From Saprospiraceae bacterium (GTDB lineage Bacteria > Bacteroidota > Bacteroidia > Chitinophagales > Saprospiraceae), in NCBI GenBank assembly GCA_022841745.1, contig JALHQW010000008.1:76074-140073 (forward strand): a DNA stretch of 64,000 nucleotides. The letters run 5' to 3'. A model generated the notes under the pieces. That model was given only the letters and a program-made list of their open reading frames with translations, did no database searches and was not told the origin of the DNA. Of this stretch, positions 57,221-64,000 are shown one piece after another (the first letter of the stretch is position 1; every line of letters starts with the position of its first letter). A program made the position numbers and the translations under genes.

Positions 57221-57721
57221 TCATACCTCCATACCTCCAAACCCTTCTCGAATTGCCTTCCTTGCCCTGAACAGGTAAACCTTTACTTGTTCCATTGGCA
57301 CATTGAGGGCTTCCGAGATTTCCTGGTAGCTCAAGCCCTCGATGTCCCGTAGCCGCATGATGTCACGCTGCTTTTCAGGAAGATGGTTCAGCAGACTGCG
57401 CACCCGATCGAAGACATCGTTGGTCACAACGGCTTCATAAGGCGTGGCCGACTGGTCGTGAAGGTCGAAACCTGCGGCGATGGGTTGCAGGCGCTGGTGC
57501 TTGCTTCGCAATTTGTCAATCGAAAGGTTGCGGGTCGCCGTGATGCACCATGCCTCGATGTTCGAGATGGCGTCCATTTGGTTGCGTTGGTTCCAAAGCT
57601 TGATGAACACCTCCTGAACGACATCTTCCGCTTCCGCTGGCTGTCCCACGATGCCAAGGGCAAAGCGGTAGAGTCGGTTTTTTATCGGCAGAATTTTCGT
57701 TTTAAAATCTTGGTGATTCAT
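57221..57721 (-). CDS. ECF RNA polymerase sigma factor
   Basis: 166 aa from ATG 57721. Region 2: LYRFALGIVGQPAEAEDVVQEVFIKLWNQRNQMDAISNIEAWCITATRNLSIDKLR. Region 4: RVRSLLNHLPEKQRDIMRLRDIEGLSYQEISEALNVPMEQVKVYLFRARKAIRE. It belongs to the sigma-70 ECF group. It is followed by an anti-sigma-like gene and two DUF4252 genes, in the same direction, forming one operon interrupted only by the repeat array. Confidence 0.92.
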   Translation of the reverse strand: MNHQDFKTKILPIKNRLYRFALGIVGQPAEAEDVVQEVFIKLWNQRNQMDAISNIEAWCITATRNLSIDKLRSKHQRLQPIAAGFDLHDQSATPYEAVVTNDVFDRVRSLLNHLPEKQRDIMRLRDIEGLSYQEISEALNVPMEQVKVYLFRARKAIREGFGGMEV

Positions 57722-57912
57722 CTTGATAACTGGCTGTATCCCTTTCAATCTTGTTTACAAAAGGCAGACGGCATGGATTCGGCGTTTGTTACAGGCTTGG
57801 AATTTTTTTTAAAAATAAATGTTAGTGCCTGCACTAAATTTACCGCTAAATTAGCCGCTTACTTTATTTTTCTTCCATCGTAAACTATCCATTCCCATAG
57901 GGGAACCTGAAA

Positions 57913-60900
57913 GTGCCACAAACTATCGCCCTGCCATTCCAAACGGTCAGACTTCGCTTGAACACTGGCGAAGAACTGCTGTTCCCGCTTTCCGACCCGA
58001 ATGCCATGCACCTTGGGAGTTCCGTCAGTGCCTTGGCCGAAAAATTTGCAGAACGGTTTCAAGAAAAACAACTCAACAAAGGCCAGCACCTTTCATTGCT
58101 CGACCAGTTGAACTCGGCTGAGTTTTCCACAAAAAAAATTACCGTTCCATTTACGAAAGCGCCCGATGGCATCAGTTACCCGGATTTCGTATTGGAATTT
58201 GGCTGCATTTACCAACAGCGAGCATCTTCTGTATGGGGCATGCTGCCAGCACTCGGGCTTGAAACCCTTGCCTCCGATGAAGCAGAACTGGAAAAGCAAC
58301 TCATAGAAGTGGTGCGCATCGAGTTTTCTTCGAAAAAAAGGCTGCAAAGCGTTTTTCAAATCGTAGCCGCATCCTGGTACGACAGTGCCGAGGTAGTCAG
58401 TTCGGAAGTGAAACTAAAGGCTTGGTCGCCCGCTGAACTCGTCGAAATCCAAAAAAACAAGCAACGAGAACTGCTGCCCAAAGTGGCCGAAAGGATGGTG
58501 GTGGAGCAGCCCGCCGCATTTGGTAGGGAGGAGGAACTGGGTCAAATGGAGCGCATCATTAAAGGCCGCTTCAGCCGAAACCTGCTGTTGGTGGGGGCCT
58601 CAGGAACTGGCAAGACGGCACTCGTGCAGGAGTTGGTCCATCGTCGAAAATTGCTAGGCATAACGCAGGAAATCTGGGAAACAACGGCCTCGATTCTGAT
58701 AAAAGAACTCACGAACGAAACTGGTTGGCAGGACAACCTAAGCCTTTTGATAAAAGAGCTGACGCTAAAAGACGATATTCTTTTCGTCCGAAACCTCGCA
58801 GACTTGTTCGAGGTGGGCCGCTACGAGGGCAATGCCGTCAGTGTGGCGGAATACCTGCGCAGCGCCGTCGCACGGGGCGAGGTGACCCTCGTCAGTGAAT
58901 GCACTGCCGAAGAACGGGCCAAGATTGAACTGACCAGCCCCGGATACCTTGCCTACTTCCAGTCCGTGGAAATTGCGGAGCCTAAAAAGGATATTGAGGG
59001 CATCATTTCGCAAAAAATGAAAACCATTGGCGGCCAGCGAAAAGTAGTGGTTGAGCCTTCGGCGATTGCGGAAATCATCCGTTTGCAAAGGCGGTTCGCA
59101 CCTTATAGTGGCATGCCTGGCAGGCCTATCCGCTTTCTGGAAGGCATCGTGCTTGCGCAAAGCGAGGCGCCCATTCTACCCAAAAAAAAGAAAGCCAAGG
59201 TTGAAAGCCAAGCCCAGCGCCAAGAGCCTGCCGCCATTTCCATAGGTCGTGACCACGTCCTGCGCCAGTTCTGTGAGGAAAGCGGCTTACCCCCTTTCAT
59301 GGTTGACCCTGCCGTGCCAATGGATGTTTTACAGCTACGCAAGCTGTTCAATGCCAATGTATTCAGCCAGGGGCGGGCCGTGGACACGGTGGTGGACATG
59401 CTGGCTTCCGTAAAAACAGCACTTACCCGTACGGGCAAGCCCATCGCCTCTTTCCTTTTTGCCGGGCCTACCGGTGTTGGGAAAACCGAGCTTGCCAAGG
59501 TGTTGGCACATACGATGTTCGGTAGCCGAGAGCGGATGCTGCGCTTCGATATGAGCGAGTACAGCAACCCTTGGTCGGTAATGCGGCTCATCGGCGAAAG
59601 CTACCAGACCGAGGGCCTGCTCACCAGCGCCGTTCGGCGTGACCCCTTCTGCGTGCTGCTTTTTGATGAAATCGAAAAAGCGGACGCCAAGTTTTATGAA
59701 CTGCTGCTGCAAATACTGAGCGAAGGCCGGCTTACAGACAGCCGTGGCCGGGTCGTCAATTTTTGCAGTGCCATCATCATTATGACCACCAATATCGGGG
59801 CGGCGAACCTGCAACGGGGCCGCATTTCATGGAAAAAAGAACTCGGCGAATTGGACGTAGTGCAGCATTTCACCTCAGCGATTGAAAAGCATTTCAGGCC
59901 TGAACTGTACAACCGAATAGATGGCATCGTGGCCTTTGCCCCACTCGATCAGGATACTATGCGGTTTGTTGTGGAGCGGGAGATTGATTTGCTCCGCAAA
60001 CGGGAGGGCATCCGTTTTCGGCACGTTGATTTGACAATTGCTGAGGCCGTGTTCGATCATTTGGCCCAAGTTGGCTATGATGCCCGGTTTGGGGCAAGGT
60101 ACCTGCAGCGAACCATCCGTGAACAACTGACTGTTCCATTGGCCGAGGCCCTGAACGAATATCCCTTCGACGAGCGGCTGAGCCTGCAAGTGGATATGCT
60201 GGAAGGGAAAATAGCCGTAAAAGTGGATGCCGACCCATTAGGGTTTGACCTGCTGATGGAACAATGGGACAAGCTGACCTTGGCCGAGAAAACATCGCAT
60301 CAACGCCGAAAGATTGCCCTGCTGCTGGAAAGCCCACTCTTCCTCCGGTTCCAGAGTGAATTGGACATGCTCGAAGGTGACCTGAAAAAAACAGGCGACG
60401 ATTTTTGGAAGTCAGGTGAACAACCAAAGCGGTATGCGGCATTGCAGGCAGGCCAAGTAATGGCTAAAGAGGTAGGCGAACAAATCCAGCAATTGGAGGT
60501 GGAAATAGCCTTGGCCTGCATGGGGCATTCTGATTTCAAACTTGATTTTGGGCAGAGGTTGGAAGCCTGGGAGTCCGATTTTTTCGCTATGCAAGAGCAG
60601 TTGATGAGCTTGATTTTCCCAAGGCACAATACCTGCTATATCGGCCTTTACGGTGCCCAATTGGAGCAGTTGCACCAGTTTTATTTAGCAGTATGCGAAA
60701 CAAAAAATTTCGAGCTGAAATCCATACATTCGGTATGGTTCCGGGAAGGCTACCAAGGCGACACACCCAACGAGGAAGAAAAGCCTAAGCCAAAAACCCT
60801 GAACTATGTGCACCTTCCAGTGCAAAACCCAACCGCCACAAAACTCACATTGCAACCTTCTCTGCCTGACGATTTGCTCTGTGGTTTGGAGTTGGAAATA

Positions 60901-61230
60901 AAAGGTACGGGTGCTTGGCAATACTTGCAACCAGAAAATGGCAGGTGGCTGTTCTCGCTGCCCGAACTGCCGGGCGGCAGTGCCCATGCAATGGTCTATG
61001 TTTTGATGAACAAAATCAAGACACCAGAGGACATACATCGCCAATCGTTTTACCAAAGCCAAAAACCGAGGAGGCTTCTTTCTCCGACCGGCTTTGCGGA
61101 CAACAAACATGGCTTAACCAGCTATGCTGGACTGATGGACAATTTGCCTGCCGTCATGGATAAATTGGAAGAGCTTTACAAAGATGCCGTGATGCGCTCC
61201 TTCCTTGAGGCCGAAGAAGGGGATTCTTGA
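57913..61230 (+). CDS. Double AAA+ Clp-like protein with release-factor-like C-terminus
   Basis: 1105 aa, GTG start. No Clp N repeat at the front. AAA1 has Walker A GASGTGKTAL at about 228-237, but the expected Walker B acidic pair is replaced by DDILFVRNLADLF, so AAA1 probably binds more than it hydrolyses. AAA2 is canonical ClpB-type: GPTGVGKTEL (about 518), MSEYSNPWSVMRLIGES, VLLFDEIEKA (about 584). After the D2 small domain, residues about 808-870 (SELDMLEGDLKKTGDDFWKSGEQPKRYAALQA) read like the PCRF helices of bacterial RF2, and 880-1040 (CYIGLYGAQLEQLHQFYLAVCETKNFELKS; LELEIKGTGAWQYLQPENGRW) like the RF central domain. There is no GGQ. Confidence 0.85.
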   Translation: MPQTIALPFQTVRLRLNTGEELLFPLSDPNAMHLGSSVSALAEKFAERFQEKQLNKGQHLSLLDQLNSAEFSTKKITVPFTKAPDGISYPDFVLEFGCIYQQRASSVWGMLPALGLETLASDEAELEKQLIEVVRIEFSSKKRLQSVFQIVAASWYDSAEVVSSEVKLKAWSPAELVEIQKNKQRELLPKVAERMVVEQPAAFGREEELGQMERIIKGRFSRNLLLVGASGTGKTALVQELVHRRKLLGITQEIWETTASILIKELTNETGWQDNLSLLIKELTLKDDILFVRNLADLFEVGRYEGNAVSVAEYLRSAVARGEVTLVSECTAEERAKIELTSPGYLAYFQSVEIAEPKKDIEGIISQKMKTIGGQRKVVVEPSAIAEIIRLQRRFAPYSGMPGRPIRFLEGIVLAQSEAPILPKKKKAKVESQAQRQEPAAISIGRDHVLRQFCEESGLPPFMVDPAVPMDVLQLRKLFNANVFSQGRAVDTVVDMLASVKTALTRTGKPIASFLFAGPTGVGKTELAKVLAHTMFGSRERMLRFDMSEYSNPWSVMRLIGESYQTEGLLTSAVRRDPFCVLLFDEIEKADAKFYELLLQILSEGRLTDSRGRVVNFCSAIIIMTTNIGAANLQRGRISWKKELGELDVVQHFTSAIEKHFRPELYNRIDGIVAFAPLDQDTMRFVVEREIDLLRKREGIRFRHVDLTIAEAVFDHLAQVGYDARFGARYLQRTIREQLTVPLAEALNEYPFDERLSLQVDMLEGKIAVKVDADPLGFDLLMEQWDKLTLAEKTSHQRRKIALLLESPLFLRFQSELDMLEGDLKKTGDDFWKSGEQPKRYAALQAGQVMAKEVGEQIQQLEVEIALACMGHSDFKLDFGQRLEAWESDFFAMQEQLMSLIFPRHNTCYIGLYGAQLEQLHQFYLAVCETKNFELKSIHSVWFREGYQGDTPNEEEKPKPKTLNYVHLPVQNPTATKLTLQPSLPDDLLCGLELEIKGTGAWQYLQPENGRWLFSLPELPGGSAHAMVYVLMNKIKTPEDIHRQSFYQSQKPRRLLSPTGFADNKHGLTSYAGLMDNLPAVMDKLEELYKDAVMRSFLEAEEGDS

Positions 61231-61533
61231 AATTCGCACAAAAAAAATGGGCCGATGTCGAAAAAAACAACGGCCAATTTTTGGTCAGTTTTCAAAAAAC
61301 GCTTACCTTTCCCGTATTAAACGGTTATGAATTTTGGGGTTCAATCAACCTTTTTCATGGCCTTTTTCTAAGTTCTTTACTTACTGATTTCCTTTCAACT
61401 ATGTACGACCGGGTGGGTATCGGCTACGAAAATTGGGTTGCTCAATGCAAATCCTCACACTTTGAACTCCCTGTTTTGAACAACCATTGCGTACCGACAG
61501 TCAACTGGCGTTTACACTAAATTTTTTTTGATT
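61231..61533. other. 303-base intergenic region, no credible gene
   Basis: An open frame from the AAA+ stop to 61520 has no coding character (unlike neighbours in codon use). The region is AT-rich and holds the leader of the small HTH gene; no clear TAnnTTTG box was found. Confidence 0.5.
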
Positions 61534-61800
61534 ATGAACCTTACTTTCAAAGAGTTGAGAGACTTAAAGCATGCACTGCCCACAGGAAGCATCGCCCGCA
61601 TTGCTTCTGAATTGAATGTTGACGAGCAAACGGTTCGCAATTATTTCGGGGCAAAAAAGTACAACGAAGGAGGTATAGCGGACATACAAGTAGAACCGGG
61701 CCCAGACGGTGGCATCGTTCACATTGAAGACACAAGAATCCTTGATATGGCAAGACAAATTATCGAGTCTTCCAATCATCAAAACATCAATCCTAACTGA
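61534..61800 (+). CDS. Small Bacteroidota HTH-like protein
   Basis: 88 aa from ATG 61534. LRDLKHALPTGSIARIASELNVDEQTVRNYFGAKKYNEGGIADIQVEPGPDGGIVHIEDTRILDMARQII: residues 14-35 look like a HTH (SIARIASELNVDEQTVRNYF). It resembles small DNA-binding proteins common in this phylum. A strong bidirectional terminator follows. Target unknown. Confidence 0.75.
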   Translation: MNLTFKELRDLKHALPTGSIARIASELNVDEQTVRNYFGAKKYNEGGIADIQVEPGPDGGIVHIEDTRILDMARQIIESSNHQNINPN

Positions 61801-61824
61801 AAAAATAGTCCTTTCATAAAACAG

Positions 61825-61859
61825 AAAAGGGGGCGGAATTGGATTCCGCCCCCTTTTTT
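61825..61859. terminator. Bidirectional terminator between convergent genes
   Basis: AAAAGGGGGCGGAAT - TGG - ATTCCGCCCCCTTTT, a perfect 15-bp stem with A and T runs on opposite sides. Confidence 0.92.
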
Positions 61860-61897
61860 ATTGGAAAAAATGGATTTGGCTTTTGACCAACGCTATT

Positions 61898-63499
61898 TTA
61901 TTTTAATACAATTCTGCGAGTCAACAAACCTTCCTCGAACCTTAGCTTGGCAATATACATGCCATTGGAAAGTTGGTTGCGCTTGAGCGTGAACATTGTA
62001 GTGTTCAATTCGTCAATTTCAAAAATCACCCTTCCGGAAAGATCGAATAACTGGAATCCTAAAATCTTCTCAGAAGACTCGCTGATGAAATTCACCTCGT
62101 TGTTGGATGGGTTCGGGTAAACAGTCAGATTAATGGTCTGCTCAACGGATGGCTCGTTCACACCTGATAAACATGCTCCACCAAGGTTCAATGCAGCGAA
62201 AGCCCTTGGGGCAAAATACCCAATAATCGAATCTGCATAGAGGCGGCCTTTGGTAGCGCTCATGTCCTGTTGGCTCATCCAATTCAATACGTGGAAATTG
62301 CACATTGTGACCGGCACGCCCATCGGGCAGCTAGGGTGCGGTACCGGCGACCAAACAGCAGGATTCCACCATTGCCAAGGAGAACCTTCAGCAAGCGGTG
62401 GGGCAGCAGGATTCAATGGGTTTGACCATGTAGGACGGAGGAATGGGAACAGGCCTTCATAGCCATCGTTGTTTGCATCAGCAGCGGTTGTGAAACCATC
62501 GTTGATATTGGCATTTACAAACACGTCGTTGTTACCAAGCTGATTCGACTTCTTGGCAACTTCATAAGAACCTTGTACTTCTACAATCTGGTCGCCAGTT
62601 GTTGGAACAATCAGGATGCCAGTAGTATAAGGGGCATTGGGATCGTTGGGTACGTGGAAAGAGATGGTGGGAGGGTCCGTTTCATCAAGCCACGAAATAT
62701 CGCCAAGTGCCCCACCCAAATTCACGCAAAGCTGTACATCAGAGGGGTAGCCAGGTGTATTGGGCACTGCCAGGGTATCACCGTTCAATGGGTTTAAGCC
62801 CACAAGCGTTTCTCCGTTCAAGTCTCCATTGATTTGTTCAATAACAAATGGGTCAGGCACACCATCTCCATTGATATCTGGGCCAATGAACTTAGGTATT
62901 ACGACATCCAAGTATTGGTCGAGGGTAGCAGTTGCCAAAGAGATATAGCCCCCTGTGCCTTCGCCGAAAACAGTGACCCTGTTTGGGCAAATGCCGAACG
63001 GGTTCCCATCTTCTGCCGATTTCCTAAAAAACCGCACACATGCCCTTGAATCCTGCACACCACGATAAGCAGCGTTGATAAGTGTGCTGATGCGTACGTT
63101 GATGTCGGGGCTGATTGGATTCCAGCCAAGGCGATAATCTGCGCTTGCCACAACATAGCCCATTTTGGCCAACCTCGTACAAAGTTCCACGTTGATGGAA
63201 TCGTAACGGGTACCTGTGGTGCTACCGTTGTTAGGGTTGGGCAAAAAGTTGCCAGTGCGGAAGTAGATGATTAGCGGGCGGTTCGTCTCAGTGTCTCCAT
63301 CCGGTGTGTAAACATCCATGACGAGCGGCTGACGAGTAGTGTGCCCAGTCACTGGAACGGTAAGCACCGTAAAATTGGAGCCATAAGGCACATTTGTTTG
63401 GACATTCACATCTGTGAATACCTCAGTAAGGTAGCGTTGTGCTTGCAATGCACCAATGGTCATTGTAACGAACAACAGCAATGTAAAAACTTTTTTCAT
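61898..63499 (-). CDS. Secreted carboxylesterase-like protein with T9SS sorting domain
   Basis: 533 aa from ATG 63499. Signal MKKVFTLLLFVTMTIGALQA. An alpha/beta-hydrolase-like core: QPLVMDVYTPDGDTETNRPLIIYFRTGNF, MGYVVASADYRLGWNP, VTVFGEGTGGYISLA where the nucleophile elbow GxSxG is changed to GEGTG, so the canonical Ser is missing. C-terminal T9SS type A domain (LTVYPNPSNNEVNFIS, LFDLSGRVIFEID, MYIAKLRFEEG). A catalytic role is therefore doubtful; it may bind rather than hydrolyse. Confidence 0.82.
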   Translation of the reverse strand: MKKVFTLLLFVTMTIGALQAQRYLTEVFTDVNVQTNVPYGSNFTVLTVPVTGHTTRQPLVMDVYTPDGDTETNRPLIIYFRTGNFLPNPNNGSTTGTRYDSINVELCTRLAKMGYVVASADYRLGWNPISPDINVRISTLINAAYRGVQDSRACVRFFRKSAEDGNPFGICPNRVTVFGEGTGGYISLATATLDQYLDVVIPKFIGPDINGDGVPDPFVIEQINGDLNGETLVGLNPLNGDTLAVPNTPGYPSDVQLCVNLGGALGDISWLDETDPPTISFHVPNDPNAPYTTGILIVPTTGDQIVEVQGSYEVAKKSNQLGNNDVFVNANINDGFTTAADANNDGYEGLFPFLRPTWSNPLNPAAPPLAEGSPWQWWNPAVWSPVPHPSCPMGVPVTMCNFHVLNWMSQQDMSATKGRLYADSIIGYFAPRAFAALNLGGACLSGVNEPSVEQTINLTVYPNPSNNEVNFISESSEKILGFQLFDLSGRVIFEIDELNTTMFTLKRNQLSNGMYIAKLRFEEGLLTRRIVLK

Positions 63500-63580
63500 A
63501 GTCGAAATTTTGATAAAAAGATGATTGAAACCGATGCCAGCAGCAAAAGGGCAATATTGCCTTAAGGCTTCTGGCATTAT

Positions 63581-64000
63581 TTATTTTTTGTCGAACTCAT
63601 ATGTCAACGACAAGTAACCCAACCTGCCAATACGTGGGCCACCATAGGTCTGGAACTGTTTGTTGTTCAAGATGTTGGAGGCTCCCAATTTTACAGTGAT
63701 ACTTGGCTTTTTGAAAGCATAGTTGACTTGTGCGTCCACCAAATCATAAGTTGGTATGAATCCAGTAAACTGCGGCGAACCTTCAAAGAGAAAGCCTTGA
63801 ATCCATTTATAGTTGATGCTAAATCCAAGGTTCTTCAACCTACCAATTTGCATATTCCTGCCAGAAAGCCCTAAATTGAACTTGTGTTCAGGTGTGTTGA
63901 ATGCTGGAATAATAGGGTCATCCTTTAATTCCTTGTTCAACTTGTTCCAAGAGTAGTTCCCTGAGAACTGGTAATAATTGGCGAAATAATAGCTCAACCC
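63581..64000 (-). CDS. TonB-dependent receptor, C-terminal end (partial)
   Basis: The frame runs off the right edge. It shows TonB-dependent outer-membrane strand patterns: YYFANYYQFSGNYSWNKL, HKFNLGLSGRNMQIGRLKNLGFSINYKWIQGF, and the last strands PSITVKLGASNILNNKQFQTYGGPRIGRLGYLSLTYEFDKK with a terminal aromatic-rich segment. Substrate not apparent. It would be transcribed toward the T9SS gene, perhaps as one unit. Confidence 0.85.
   Translation of the reverse strand, partial: GLSYYFANYYQFSGNYSWNKLNKELKDDPIIPAFNTPEHKFNLGLSGRNMQIGRLKNLGFSINYKWIQGFLFEGSPQFTGFIPTYDLVDAQVNYAFKKPSITVKLGASNILNNKQFQTYGGPRIGRLGYLSLTYEFDKK

Noticed and set aside
61227-61520. 97-aa plus-strand frame after the AAA+ gene
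   Set aside because: Overlaps the AAA+ stop, no family, AT-rich non-coding composition.

Overview
The window is Bacteroidota chromosome. The evidence is type IX secretion (T9SS) C-terminal sorting domains, a TonB-dependent receptor, DUF4252 genes, futalosine hydrolase, TAnnTTTG-type promoters and few Shine-Dalgarno sites. Gene content and the many short-unit intergenic repeats would fit a Saprospiria/Lewinella-like bacterium, but that placement is an inference.

Positions 1 to about 31,198 are a Mu-like transposable prophage with a contractile tail. Its left end lies outside the window. A leftward early operon (6881 to 1) encodes a small HTH protein, a KilA-N protein, a DDE transposase (MuA-like), its AAA+ target-selection partner (MuB-like), several small unknown proteins, a tRNA with a CAT anticodon and a GemA-like protein. 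A divergent repressor at 7000 faces two palindromic operators; one overlaps a canonical leftward promoter. A second leftward block (14872 to 7719) holds terminase, a portal-MuF-nuclease fusion, gp36-like and tail-completion genes. From 15031 a rightward block carries protease/scaffold, capsid, sheath, three unusual signal-peptide proteins, tube, tail-assembly chaperones joined by a -1 frameshift, tape measure, baseplate and fibre genes. A DNA methyltransferase sits at the extreme right end, where Mu carries mom.

The prophage ends in two 18-bp direct repeats, followed at once by the C-terminal part of a membrane dipeptidase gene. The insertion therefore broke that host gene.

From 31.8 to 64 kb lie host genes: a CotH/P-domain T9SS protein, MqnB, a DUF721 protein, arginine deiminase, an FAD oxidoreductase, CcmE and CcmF, a DUF2520 protein, a thioredoxin-like protein, UbiX, a pseudouridine synthase, a copper-type P-ATPase, a YbbR-like protein, an arginase-family hydrolase, Uma2, LOG, AhcY, a short methylmalonyl-CoA mutase subunit, class II aldolase, a sigma/anti-sigma/DUF4252 cluster, a large double-AAA+ protein with a release-factor-like C-terminus, a T9SS hydrolase and the end of a TonB receptor.

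The most interesting points are: (1) a portal-MuF protein ending in a CdiA-type PD-(D/E)xK nuclease domain; (2) three Sec-signal proteins embedded between sheath and tube genes; (3) an AAA+ unfoldase-like protein with a PCRF/release-factor-like tail lacking GGQ; (4) a family of intergenic cassettes made of 7-10 bp units with complementary arms, including a perfect 38-bp inverted repeat, with copies inside the prophage; (5) a 131-bp MITE-like element in the aldolase leader.
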